Assembly: GCF_000283155.1 (NCBI RefSeq)
Contig: NW_004454178.1
Location: 861,888 to 925,887 of the forward strand
DNA length: 64,000 bases
Source: Ceratotherium simum simum
Taxonomy: Eukaryota; Chordata; Mammalia; Perissodactyla; Rhinocerotidae
Direction: 5' to 3'
Both the position numbers and the translations under genes were made by a program. The notes beneath the pieces were generated by a model. It had not been told where the DNA came from and searched no databases. It saw only the letters and a program-made list of their open reading frames with translations. Below, in pieces: positions 1-12,215 of the stretch. Numbering within the stretch: position 1 is the stretch's first letter; every line of letters starts with the position of its first letter.

Positions 1-1398
1 AGGTAACCAAGGGGTCTTCTGTCCCCAGTGCCTGCTTTGTGCTTTGAAGTCTGTTTAGTCTGAAAGTGAGTTAATTTACAGCGCTGGTACTCTTTCCCTG
101 GTGCTGGGACTGAAACTCCAGTCAGTCAGGGAAATAGACACCAAAAGGAGAGAAAAATCAGGGGAACTAGGCTGACATTCCCCCAAGTTAGTTGTGGGAA
201 TTCTCAATCCCATCTCCCTATTTGTTTTTTACCACTTTAATTTTAATAGACAGACAAATGGCTCAGTGTCTGTGTGTTTTGCTAGAAAATGTCATTATCA
301 AAAGAAAACTTCACAAATAGTTTCATATTGATTCTCTGGAATGACATTGGACCTAAATCCAATTGATTGATTAGAAACATATTTACTTTTTAGGGCAGAA
401 AAGAATGTAGAGTCTGTCTCCCAGCCTTCAAAAAGAGAAAGAAAAGAAAGAAAACAAACACACACACATGCACAGGAACCATTTCATACTTCCTCAGATA
501 GCTTATTAAGAACTAATATTCGATGCTTGAAGGAGAACAATATAATTTACTCTTAGGTACTTCCTTTCAAGGTATGATTTCTACCAATAGTCCTCTTTAC
601 TCTATCATTGATAATATTGTCATTAAGGGAAGAGTCATTATATATATTAATGGCATAGAGAAACATTAGACTGCACTATAATATTCTTCACCATTTTCCT
701 TTTTTCTGTAGTTCAGAATTTAATGCATTTGAACACAATAACTTGCAGACATGCTACTCCAAAAAGCATAAGTAAACTACGAGTAGTAAAAAAGGCTATT
801 CCCCCTTCAAAATCATCCCTTGCTTATTCAAAGATTGGTTTTCTACACTCCATCAATTAGTCAGCAACACTTATTGACTATAGTCTCTGTTCAAAAAATG
901 TGTTTGAATTTTAATGGGGAAATATGAAAGACATTTCAAATGACTGAGGAGATATTACATAAGTACATAGTGTAATTTTTTAAAAAATCCACTCATCCAA
1001 CAAACTACTATTGGCATTTTCTACATACAGGGTGTCGTGTTAGCTTCTGTGCCAGGGCCAGTGCAAGGAATGGTTTTTGAACTTCATGGAGCAGATGATC
1101 TAGTAGCAGATATCAGACCTGTGCGTACAATTAATTCAGATACAAAATACAATGCATTAAGTGCCACATGTGCAGTGTAGAAGGGCAGAGTTGAAGAGGG
1201 GTTGTTTCTGTCTAGGGCCAAAGTTCCCAAATTGTGCACAGAAGCATCTCAAGGGGGCACAGCAAATTTACAGGAGTGTGGCAGAGTATTTTCAATACTC
1301 AAAGGAAACACAGTGATACTCAACATCTGTCAACCATTGCATGAACTGTTAGCTCTAGATAGTTCACAGTTTCAACGTTAGATCACACCACATTCCGT

Positions 1399-1566
1399 TT
1401 CAAGAGGTCATATCTTGCTGAAGTTGGGTTTTCTGCACTTGCTGTAATAGAAAGCAAGTACCCTGCAGAAATCCATGTGGAACAGGAAAAGAGGGTGGCA
1501 GTGTCCAGTCTAATTCAAGGATTTGAGAAATTGTGCAGTGCCCAATGGGTACATACATCCCATTAG
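1399..1566 (+). mobile_element. Fossil hAT transposase C-terminus
   Basis: Without any ATG this stretch translates to 55 residues ending in tandem stops TAG TAA: FKRSYLAEVGFSALAVIESK, then YPAEIHVEQEKRVAVSSLIQ and a tail ending VHTSH. The order SYL.E.GFSAL...KSKY....(V)E...RVA.S.I...FEKL...Q.H.SH is the dimerisation-domain signature at the very end of hAT transposases of the ZBED5/SCAND3-like group. Upstream, in the same frame, a stop occurs at 1360-1362 and similarity fades. It is therefore the end of a decayed DNA transposon. The flank at about 1200-1260 (CCAAAGTTCCCAAATTGTG) may be part of the same element. The family assignment rests on motif memory, not a search. Confidence 0.75.
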
Positions 1567-3619
1567 TAAGAAATTGTGGTTAAGAATGAAATAAAAGTAT
1601 TATTTTTACCTTTCATGGTTACAATGAGGATTAAAAGAGTCAAGTGTACAAAGTAAATGGCTCAAGAAATAGTAGCTGTTAATTACCACTATTATTATTA
1701 TTGGTGGTGGCAGTGGTATCAGTATGGACAAACAGGGCACTCTTGATCTAGGAGTGTTCTTCTACAGCCGAGTATAATACAACTTGAAGAGCATGGGGCT
1801 TTGGTGCCAGGAGCACTAACTAGGAAGATTTTGAAGGGATTGAGATGTGAGGAGATGAGGACATGTTAGAGCAAAAGGAAAGACGCAATGTAGACCAAGA
1901 TCTTCTCATCATCCTATCCCGCAGCACCTCACATTCCTCTTCAAGGACTCAGTAAGTGCATGTTGAGTGAGTGAATGAATGAATGAATAAATGCAAAAAG
2001 AAGAAAGAAAGTCCTTTTCAAATTAACGGTGAAAACTGTTGAAAAGTCTTCCTTTGTCTCTTGGACTCTCACCAGTTGACCCTCACTGACTATTATGGGG
2101 GTTTATAATACATTCACGAAAAAAATTACTATAGCATGCTTGGTCAAGCGGTGGAGAACAAGCATCACTCACTATTTCATTTTTTCAATGGTCTTAATTA
2201 TTTAAGAGCATCAGAAAAATCTGTTTACCAGGTCAGAGTGTCCTTGCCAGCTTCTTTGAAAATATATAAATTAAAAAGAGACTAACAGATGTTTCCTTTA
2301 CTTTATGGGTTTAGGACCATCCAGAGTTAATTTTGATTTCAGCTCTGCATATATCAAATGAATCTTATATTACCTTTGGGAGACTGATTATGAAAGTTTT
2401 ATGTATATGTTCATAGTGGCAGAGGTTGTAAACAGCCATCTGTGAGTTATCTGAGTGATGTGTTCAGTCCAGACTATGGTGTGGTTTTAAACTAACCGCC
2501 CTCCAGAAGTAACAGGCCAAGTACTGAATCCATCAAATATCCATGTGTGGAAAGCTGTAGGAAAGGAAATATGTCAAGTATTGTCACCTCATAGAGGAGG
2601 ATGTTCAGTGAAAAGTCAATGTGCAAGTACATTTCTCTCCAAGCTTTAGCTTAATAAAATAATAAATTTTATTATTGATAGTTTATATATACTGTTTCAC
2701 AAATTACAAACAGAAATCATCCCAGTAAGAAGTGTTCTTAAATCTCAAATATGGTCTTTAAAAACGCTATCCTTTGATGATGGAGACCATTGACATGAGC
2801 TGGCATTGTATTTTGGGGTGGTGATTTTAAAGAGGACGAGGGAGGTATCTGCTCTCCCGCTGTTTCATCATCCACGTATTGTCTATCAGCATGTCGCATT
2901 TTCCCCCATAAAGGCTATTTCTCAGGACATTGTTAGCCTGAGCCTTTCCCGTGACATCAGGTCCTCAGCTTTATGTTGTGGGGGCCAGGCCATTACTGGC
3001 TGAATCCAAAGATCTTTCTCCTACTTTCCTTCTTTGCTGTAGTCCTCTCTTCATTTTTAGAAATACATGTTTTCTCCAAGATTGTTTATTTTTATTCATC
3101 TCTATAAACAAGATCACATGATAAATGAACCGCGACCATCACGTCTCCCCCCTCCTTCCTTCATCAGAGTGGGCTTACTTCAACCAAAAGTCTTACCTCA
3201 CTCTCTCTATCCACCCTTTTAAATGTCGCCTTCATTTCTGGGCCATAATAATGTTTAATTTTTAAAGATGCAAGCCCTTAGTCAGCTTGTCTTCAGTCTC
3301 ATGCACTGAGACTGGGAGTGGGGATAGGTAGGGAATGCTAGCAGGCAATCATATTTTAAATTGTATTTATCCACAGCTTGCTCTTCTAGATTTTGTCTTT
3401 TTTCTTGCAATTTAAAGACAACCCTTAGAAAGGTAGATAGAATTATTTACTCACCTATTATAGCATAACTTTTGATACTTTAAGAATTTTTCATACATTT
3501 ACTCATTAAAGTATCCTTTTTAGAAGCCGTGTCACAGAAGGCTGAGAAAAGAAATGAGAAATCATTGAGAATCGAGCCACTTAGGAAACTTATTGTTATG
3601 ATAAGGATAATGCAGCCAT

Positions 3620-3996
3620 TTTTTAAAGTATTTTATTGAGGTCATAATGGTTTATAACACTGTGAAATTTCAGTTGTACATTATTATTTATAGTCTGTAT
3701 AGACTGCATCGTGCTCACCACCAAAAGTCTAATTTTTATCCGTCACTATATATATGTGCCCCTTTACTCCTTTCACCCACCAAAATGGGCAACCCCAAAC
3801 CCCTTCCCCTCTGGTAACCACTAATCTGTTCTCTTTATCCATGTGTTTGTTATCTTCCACATATGAGTGAAATTATGCAGTGTTTGTCTTTCTCTGTCTG
3901 CCTTATTTTGCTTAACATAATACCCTCAGTGTCCATCCATGTTGTTGCAAATGGGACGATTGTCTTTTTTATGGCTGAGTAGTATTCCATTGTGTG

Positions 3997-4032
<36 letters not shown>

Positions 4033-4622
4033 ACATCATCTTTAACCATTCAACAGTTGATGAGCACTTGTGTTGCTTCCACATCTTGGCTATTGTGAAT
4101 AATGCTGCAGTGAACATAGGGATGCATAAGTCTCTTCGAATTGTTGATTTCAAGTTCTTTCAATAAATACCCAGTAGTGGGATAGCTGGATCATATGGTA
4201 TTTCTATTTTTAATTTTTTAAGAAATCTCCATACCGTTTTCCATAGTGGCTGCACCAGCTTGCACTCCCACCAGCAGTGTATGAGGGTTCCCCTTTCTCC
4301 ACATTCTTTCCAACACTTGTTGATTTTTTTCTTGGTGATTATAGCCATTCTAACGGGTGTAAAGTGATATGTCATTGTAGTTTTGATTTGCATTTCCCTG
4401 ATGATTAGTGATGTTGAACATCTTTTCATGGGCTGTTGGCCATCTGCGTATCTTCTTTGGAAAAATATCTGTTCATATCCTCTGCCCATTTTTTAATTGG
4501 GTTGTTTGGTTTTTTTGCTGTTGAGTTGTATGAGTTCTTTATATATTTTGGAGTTCTTTATATATTAACCCCTTGTTGGATATATGATTTGCAAATATTT
4601 TCTCCCATTTGGTGAGTTGTAA
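3620..4622 (-). mobile_element. LINE-1, 5'-truncated (3' end of ORF2 and 3' UTR)
   Basis: On the minus strand 4489-4160 encodes the end of LINE-1 ORF2: [20 protein letters not shown], then [20 protein letters not shown] and [15 protein letters not shown], the standard C-terminal zinc-knuckle region. The 3' UTR continues to a short A-run (T-rich on the + strand near 3620). Homology stops at about 4622, so the copy is 5'-truncated, as is usual. A (TA)n microsatellite of about 28 bp interrupts the 3' UTR at 4001-4030 and accounts for mirror-image open frames on both strands. Short similar words GC(A/T)GCCAT on both flanks may be the remains of a target-site duplication. Confidence 0.92.
4001..4030. 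repeat. (TA)n microsatellite inside LINE-1
   Basis: An uninterrupted TA dinucleotide run of about 28 bases follows GTGTGTATG inside the LINE-1 3' UTR. It produces the repeated IYIYIY residues in both strand translations and is likely length-polymorphic. Confidence 0.97.
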
Positions 4623-5917
4623 AGCTGCCATCTTTAAACTGTTTTCTAAAGCATCAATAATCAGAACAAAGGCTTGTAATAAACCCTTCCTCTCTTTTCC
4701 ACCTTATCTTTATTGAAGAAAGCAACAAGAGTGCATTTTAATCCCTACCAAGTTCCAACTCTCAGTGAAAATTAGGAACCTCATCCTTAGGTTTTTTATC
4801 CGAGGGCGGGGCCCAAACTCACATTAGAATTCATATCAAGATAACATCAAGATACCTGGAAGGGACCAGGAAGATGACCTTTCACAGTCCACCTCTTTAC
4901 AGCTTTAGTTATCCATCCAAGATCATATGACTACTACCAGAATGCAGGTCTCTTGCTGTATAGACCAGTGCTCTTTCCACTACCCCACACCACCAGATTC
5001 AGAACAGCACAACCAGTTGCAACAATGATCAGTTATAGCCAAAGAAAACAGTTCTTCTATTGCAGAACTGCCACATTGCTGTACCTTTAAGCATGACAGA
5101 AAATCGTAACTTTTCTCCTGGTTTTCAGCATGAGTGGAGAAAGAAAGGAGGCAATTCTGAGACGTTTATAGATGCCAAAACATTGAAGTATTTAAAATCA
5201 CGCTTCCGTGAATTTGACTATGGTAAGGTACTATGCTTTGAACAGCAGTAAGAAACACCAGTCACAATATAAGTGCCTTTGTAACCATCAAAAGCCAGTG
5301 TCAGCTATGTCTTTGAGTAAACTTGAAGATTAAAGGGCATTTCTTCAGTTGATTCCCCCCGATTCCCCAGGGCTGCTTTATTTCCCCAGCATTTCCAAGC
5401 GTTCGATCCAACGCAGTGAGGTCTGTAAAAGCTCTTCTGGGTCATCCATTGTCCCCTTTACAGAGCTTCCCCGTGGGGCTGTGCTTTCTGCAGCCTGTGC
5501 ATGCACGGAGACGTCCGTCACATCAGCGACATACCCAGATATATATGTTTATTGTTGCTGCAGTTGTAAATTTAAGCTTGAAAATACACGACGGAGAAAG
5601 AGTTTGTCGTCACTCACGTGCAGAGAGCTGAGCATGCCTTTACGCTTCTCTGTTTCCTTTTTCAGTCTTAGGAAATTGGAACTTGCCTTTTCTTACCTCT
5701 CACATTCTCCCCGCCTTCCTTCCTAGATTTGAGATTTCCTAGGAGGAGTCATCATCCCATTTAAAATCTGGCATATTATATATAGTATTATATTAATGTA
5801 TGCAGAGCAGAAGAGTACAGAGCCATCTCTCCTGCAGAAGGACTAAAGCCATCCACACTGCCCCCAAAATAAACAAGCTGGCCTAACAGTACAGGAGCAT
5901 GCAGATTTTCCTCTCCT

Positions 5918-5931
5918 GTTGCCATGCCAAC
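5918..5931. promoter_or_regulatory. Near-perfect RFX X-box motif
   Basis: GTTGCCATGCCAAC matches the RFX-family palindrome GTTNCC-NN-GGNAAC at all but one base. It lies in a locally GC-richer stretch (5880-6110) without repeats. Function is inference from the motif alone. Confidence 0.4.
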
Positions 5932-7161
5932 AACTCATTGCTCTGGCTGCCATTTCCCTGAGCTCCGCAGAGAGAGGAGGTGCAGAGCAGAGTTGTTTAG
6001 CATTCAAGGGTGGGTCTGCAGGAAGCAAAGGGCCTCAGTGCGAAGCGTCTGGGCCTGGCGGCGCTGATGGATGAGGACAGAAAATGGGGATCTTGTCGGT
6101 GTTTTCCTTCGAAAGGTTAGGCATCTGGGGCTAGAAAGAGTGAAAGACAAGGATTGATAGAAAACGCAGTTTCAAGAGGTTTGTATTTGTCATGTTTGCT
6201 TTGTCCTACATAGTCTTTGTACCAGATGAAGTAGGTTGTGGGTATTAGCTTCAGTCATAGCATGTGGCTTGTCTTGGTAAATGGAAGGACGTGAACTTCA
6301 TTGAGGGCTGACTTACAGGGACGTTATAATAAAGAACTGCGTCTCTTAGTCTTGGTAGGGTGTGAGCTGGTGCAGAGCCGGGATAACCAGCTAGAGCTTG
6401 CAATGTTTTACAAATTGGAGGAAAAGACAGGCATCAGATAAAGTTGTTTGTTTAAATGTACGGGTGTAGGGTAGTTCTTCCTGTAAAAATCTAGCTCGTC
6501 TCTATCTTTGCTTTTCCAGCCGGTCTCAAAGGAAGGTGGTCTTTAGCCAGTAATTGTGAATCAAAATACGAGGAAAACTTGATTTCTCTAGACTTGTTTT
6601 AATTAAACCCAATGACTCAACAAATTAAAACATGATTTTATTCCTTGGAATTTCAGTTGCCTACAAACACTTCAAGCTGTGAAGAGCAGGACTTTATCTA
6701 ACACAATAGAATATGATATTTAAAAACTAAGATAAATTTACATACACATTTACTCCCATGTATGTTCTTCCAGAAAATTCCTCCATGCACTTGTGGAAAT
6801 GTCTCGTTTATTGTCCTGTTTTGCACTAAACATCAGGACCACGTCACAAGCGCTCTCTCTTCCGCCCCCTGACACACTGAAAAATTATTTTGTTGAGTTT
6901 GATTCTTAATCAATGCAACAGATTTGAGCTAAGAACAATTCAGACGTTACTACTTGTAAAATTGTTCTGTCTGGCTTGTTTTTAAATGTAAATATAACTT
7001 AATTATCATTGTATTTTTTTTTTACTTGATCTTTCCATCCCATCCTGTATTTTCTAAGATCTTATCAAATTTTCTCCTCTTTCATTTGCTGTCATGTTTT
7101 GTCACCGTATTTTTCTTTTAATGTATTCCAGTTTTTTGAGGATTTTTTTCCTACTGTCGTG

Positions 7162-7380
7162 CAGTGGTATTCCACCAGTGTGATTTTCCACCCCTGCCCC
7201 CGAGTATTTGGCAATGACTGGACACATTTAGTATTTTTACGGTATGGATACACTACTGGTACTTAGAGGACAGAGGCCAGGGATTCGGGTAAAACCCTAC
7301 AATGCAGAGGACAGTACCCAGTGAACAACAAAGACTTATCTGGCCCCAAATGTTAACAGTACCAAGGTGGAGAAACCATG
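7162..7380 (+). mobile_element. MER20 (hAT-Charlie) DNA transposon
   Basis: The element starts CAGTGGTATTCC and ends GGTGGAGAAACCATG, matching MER20 terminal inverted repeats (CAGTGGTTCTC / GAGAAACCCTG). Inside, ATTTGGCAATGACTGGACAC, AGAGGCCAGGGATTC, CCTACAATGCAGAGGACAG and TCTGGCCCCAAATGTTAA follow the consensus in order. It is a full-length non-autonomous copy, old by its divergence. No clear 8-bp target-site duplication was seen. Confidence 0.85.
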
Positions 7381-7444
7381 ATGTGGGCAAAATCCTATTG
7401 TGTGAATCTTTGAAAGACTGACAATTTCTATGATAATAAAGCTG

Positions 7445-8709
7445 CCTGTCATATTATTATTATTTAAAATAAGAATAAACTTTTAACTGTACAAACTGGG
7501 CAGATTTTGGAGAAGCACACCTTCCAGATAAGTGTGTCCCCAGGGAAAAGGCAGGGGAGGGTGGGCAGGAGGAAGGCAGAGGTTTTCCTGTCAGCAGTCT
7601 TTCTTCAGTGAGAGTCTGCAGGGAAAGGAGAGGTGGGTCTGGGGGCTTGGCAGACCTGCCATCTGGGGTGGTGGGAGCTGGTGGTGTCAATGACTCATGG
7701 AGGGGCAGAGCAGGGGCAACAGGGTAAAAGACTTGTGGGTTTGAGTCTCAGGAGGTGGTGGTGGCAGGGCGCTGACTCTTAGGACACAGAGCGAGTCAGG
7801 CAGCAGGAGGCCCAGGCCCCAGGGAGCCGGCACCTCCCGGCTCTCCAGCCCAGCAGAGGCTCTGACTGTGCTGGAGGCGGTGGTGTCCTCGCAGCGGGGT
7901 GGTGTAGGGAGGGCTGGATGTCAGGCCCGGGGTCGGGCTTCTCCTCTCAGGCACTCTTGCTCAGGGTCAGAGGCTGCCTCTCAGATGCCCAGGCATGGGC
8001 ACAAAGGAAGGAGACACTCCGTTTCTCCATACAGGCTTGAAGGCAGATGGCCTGCCCTCGGGCTCCTCTCCTCCGTGTTGGGGTTCTCAAACCAGAGAAG
8101 TCCATCCAACTTCTTTTTTCCTTTGGGGCAGGGACTCAGGGCCCTCAGGACGGTCTCCTTGGCACAGGGGTCCGGGGGCTCTTCCGGGGGGGGTGGACAC
8201 CTGTAGACGGCCCCTCTGTTCTCAGGAGGGTTGATTGTGATGGTGACCCGGCTCCGGGTGCGTCGGGGGTTCTGGGCATTCCCAAGCCACCGCTGCATGA
8301 GACGCTTCCCGTTGTGTGAGGAATCCAGCCCGTGCATGTGCCGGGGGCGGCTTGCTCGGGGGGCACTTCCCAGCCTCGGGCACGCAGGCCCCGCGCATGG
8401 GGCGCGGTCCCAGCCGGGCGGGATGGCGGGAGGGCTTGTGCCCGGACCCCGCGCTGCAGGTGGACGTAGCTGACCGGGCGCTGGCCCCAGCCCGGCGGGC
8501 GGCGGGCGGGCCTGGGTCCCCGGGACCTGAGTTCTGGGGCGGGGGCGGCGCGGCCTCAGCGGAGCCCAGGAACCTGCCCAGGAACCTGCCCAGGTAGCTG
8601 CCCCGATCGCGGGGCGGCGGCGGCGGGGCCTTCAAGGACGGATGGGCACCCAGACGTCCTCCAAGTGTGCGGATGCGGAGCGCAGGGCTGGGGTGACCAT
8701 TAGCAGTGG
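7445..8709 (-). pseudogene. POM121-like retropseudogene (frameshifted)
   Basis: The minus strand of this GC-rich block encodes two overlapping parts of a POM121-family protein in different frames. At 8635-8222 the translation begins MKAPPPPPRDRGSYLGRFLG, resembling the POM121 motif MGSYLGKPGPP. At 8337-7981 it contains RVTITINPPENR (family VTVRIAPPDRR), PDPCAKETVLRAL (family PDPCAKETVLSAL) and KGKKKLDGLLWFE (POM121-like KGKRKFDGPLWFE). A +/-1 frameshift separates them near 8340, and the second part ends early at CLGI. There are no introns, and a 3'-UTR-like stretch continues to an AT-rich end near 7445. POM121 is a nuclear pore membrane protein; POM121-like genes are intronless copies. The 5' side abuts a LINE-1 at 8709/8710. 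It is antisense to MAP2 and probably non-functional. Confidence 0.68.
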
Positions 8710-11700
8710 GTGCAGAAGCTTCTTAGTTTGAGGTAGTCCCGTTTGTTTATTTTTTCCTTTTGTTTCGCTTGCCTGGTGAGACATGGTATTTGAAAAGATG
8801 CTGCTAAGACCAGTGTGGAACAGCCTACTGCCTGCTGTTTTCTTCTAGATGGTTTATGGTTTCAGGTCTTATACTCAAGTCTTTAATCCATTTTGAGTTA
8901 ATTTTTGTGTATAGTATAACAGAATGGTCTACTTTCACTCTTTTGCATGTGGCTGTCCAGTTTTCCCAACACCATTCATGGAAGAGACTTTCCTTTCTCC
9001 ATTGTATGTTCTTGGCTCCCTTATGGAAAATTAGTTGTCCATGGATGTCTGGGTTTATTTCTGGGCTCTCGATTCTATTCTATTGATCTGTGTGTCTGTT
9101 TTTGTGCCAGTACCGTGCTGTTTTGGTTACTATAGCTTTGTAGTATATTTTGGAATCAGGGAGTGTGATACCTCCAGCTTTGTTCTTTTTTCTCAGGATT
9201 CCTTTGGCTATTCGGGATCTTTTGTTGTTCCATAAAAATTTTAGGATTCTTTGTTCTATTTCTGTGAAAAATGTTGTTGGAACTTTGATAGGGATTGCAT
9301 CAAATCTATAGATTGCTTTAGGAAGTATGGACATCTTAACTATGTTAATTCTTCCAGTCCATAAGCATGGAATATCTTTCTGTTTCTTTGTATATTCTTC
9401 AGTTTCTGTCAGCAATATTTTATAGTTTTCAGTGCACAGGTCTTTCACCTCTTTGGTTAGGTTTATTCCTATGTATTTTATTCTTTTATTGCAATTGTAA
9501 ATAGGATTGTATTCTTAATTTCTCTTTCTGATATTTCATTGTTAGTGTATAGATATGCAAGTGATTTTTGTATCTTGATTTTGTATCCTGAAACTTTATT
9601 CATTTATTATTTCTAATAGTTTTTTGGTAGATTCTTTAGGGTTTTCTATATATAAAATCATGTCATCTGCAGATAGTCAGTTTCACTTCTTCCTTTCCAA
9701 CTTGGATCCCTTTTATTTCATTTTCTTGCCTAATTTCTCTGGCAAAGACTTCCGATACTATGTTAAATAGGAGTGGTGAAAGTGGACATCCTTGTCTGGT
9801 TCCTGTTCCTGGAGGGATAGCTTTCAGTTTTTCACCATTGAGGATGATATTAGCTGTGGGTTTGTCATATATGGCCTTTATTATGTTGAGGTACTTCACT
9901 TCTATCCCCATTTTATTCAGAGTTTTTATTATAAATGGATGCTGTATCTTGTCAAATGCTTTCTCTACATCTATTGAGATGATCGTTTGATTTTTATTCT
10001 TCATTTTGTTAATGTGGTGTATCACATTGATTGATCTGTGGATGTTGAGCCATCCCTGCATCCCTGGAATAAATCCCACTTGATCATGGTGTCTGATCTT
10101 TTTAGTGTATTGTTGTATTCGATTTGCTAGTATTTTGTTGAGGATTTTTGCCATCTATGTTCATCAATGATATTAGCCTATAATTTTCTTTTTTTGTGTT
10201 GTCTTTTTCTGGTTGTGATATCAGGGTAATGTTGGCCTTGTAGAATGAGTTAGGAAGCATTCCATCTTCAGTTTTTTGGAAGAGTTTGAGAAGGACAGGT
10301 ATTAAATCTTCTTTGAATGTTTGTTCACATTCACCTGGGAAGATGTTAGTATGCTTAACGTTGTCCCAGAGGCCCCTTAGAATGACCTCATTCTTTTTAA
10401 TTCTTTTTTTCTTCTTTCTGTTCAGCTTGAGTGATTTCCTCCACTCTTTCATCCAGCTTGCTGATCTGTTATTCTGTGTCATCTGCTCTGCTGTTGACTT
10501 CCTCTAGTGAATTTTTCATTTCCATTGTTGTATTCTTCAGCTCTGATTGGGTTTTTTTTAAATATCTTCCAGTTGTTTGTTGAAGTTCTCACTGTGTTCA
10601 TCTGTTCTTCTCCCAAGATCAGTGAGCATTCTTATGACTATTAGTTTGTGCTCTTTATCAGGAAGATTGTTTATCTTTGTTTCATTTTTTTCTTTTTCTG
10701 AGGATTTGTCCTTTTCCCTAATTTGGAACATATTCCTTTGTCTCATCATTTTGCCTACTTCTCTGTGCATGTATCTATGTTTTAAGGTAGAACAGCTACA
10801 TATTCCAATCTTGGAGATGTGGCCTTATGTAAGACATGCCTATGGGGACCAGCAATGTGATTCCCTCTTGTCACCAGTTCCATATATTCCAGGAGTGTCC
10901 CCTGTGTGGGCTACATGTTCCCTTCTGTTGTGGTGGGGTTACCCTTGCTGCAGGCGCGTAGTAGGCTAGGCTGTCCCCCAGGTCTGCTGGTTGTAAGGTG
11001 CAGCCGCATGCAGCTGGTGTGGTCACTTTAGTCACTTTATTTGGCTGAGGAGCCCCAGCATGGCTGGCTGCAATGTCTAATAGCACACACAGCTGCTGTT
11101 TTGCTGTTAAGTGAGTCAGGCCCCCAGCGTGGCTATTTGTTAGGGTCATGGGTCTCACAATTGCTGTAGGTCTCTGGCCTGCAAGGCTGTTGTCAGCTCT
11201 CTCAGGAGAGCAGCTTGGTGGCGCCGGCCCCAGCTGTGGCAGCACACAATTGTTTCAGACATTGGAAGGTGGAGCAGATCCCCCATGGCTGTTTGAGAAG
11301 CACGAGTCTGCTGCAACCAACATGCCCCACTGTGCACAGCCCACACACCCTGCCAACAGAGTCCTGCCCCATACACACACCCCATGCCACAAAGGCAGAC
11401 TGACTAGCCCGGCTGCAGAGGTCCTGCACACCCTGCCTTCACGGGCCCACAAGTTCCCTATGGGCTTGCTAGTGGGCAGGGCCAGTCCCTAGGGTGGGCT
11501 CCCTGCCTTGGCTGAGCTAGATTGAATCAGTGCTCTAGCACACTCCTGCCCTAACAGGCCAGGGGAAGAACTCCAATGGCATCTGCCAGCATCCATGTCA
11601 GCACATCTGTAGTAGGTCACACCGATGGCTGCCACTGGCTGACTCAGTTCCTGGGGAGGTGGGCCGAACCGCTTCCTGCCTGTCTGAGATGCTCTCAGAG

Positions 11701-12215
11701 CTTATCAAGTGAGTCTCTTTTACCAAAGGACTGTGCCCCTTTCTTTCTGGTGATTTTGTTTTGGTTTCTAGAACGGGTGAATTTGTGTATGGGCCCTTTA
11801 AGAGCAGGCTTTTCTTTCTCTCACGTTCGATAGCTTTTCTTGGGTATTCCCCATTGATTTCAATAGCCAGCAAAGCCAGGTGTTATGGCACTCGAGTCGA
11901 TTGTGCTGAATTCAAAGGCTGCTTATTGTGACAAAGCTCTCCTGCTCAGATCCCCCGCCCCTCTAGGAAAAGCTTCGTACCTTAAGATTGCTCCCGGCCT
12001 TGAAGCACCATGGCTAGAATGTGTTTTTTTTTCCTCAGCAGAGGGGTGTCTCTGCCTCTCCCACCTCTGTCAGTGTTGTCCCTTGTTGTGGGGGTTCTTT
12101 TTATCCAGCTTCCAGATCTCTCTCAGAGGAAATTGTTCCACAGGGAGTTGTAGATTTGTTGTGTCTGTGGGAGGAGGTGAGTTTGGGGTCCTCCTACACT
12201 GCCATCTTCTTAGAA
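8710..12215 (-). mobile_element. LINE-1, 5'-complete, internally deleted and 3'-truncated
   Basis: On the minus strand the element starts near 12215 with AAGATGGCAGTGTAGGAGGA, the typical start of a laurasiatherian L1 5' UTR. The GC-richer UTR runs to about 10770. ORF1 begins with MMRQRNMFQIREKDKSSEKE (10770-10558) and continues to [12 protein letters not shown], where it jumps in frame near 10345 to ORF2 reverse transcriptase ([20 protein letters not shown]). About 2 kb (rest of ORF1 and the endonuclease) is missing. The RT core ([30 protein letters not shown]) is present at 10154-9663, with a 2-nt deletion just before the FADD active-site box. ORF2 continues through 9448-9080 to about 8710, where L1 similarity stops at CTTCTGCAC and POM121-like sequence begins. 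No L1 3' UTR or poly(A) follows. Confidence 0.9.

Noticed and set aside
8200..8700. CpG-rich block as an alternative MAP2 promoter or first exon
   Set aside because: The minus-strand protein motifs identify it as a POM121-like retrocopy, which explains the GC content; no MAP2 5' sequence is seen.
8856..9235. Plus-strand hydrophobic frames resembling small membrane proteins
   Set aside because: They are reverse-strand readings of LINE-1 ORF2.
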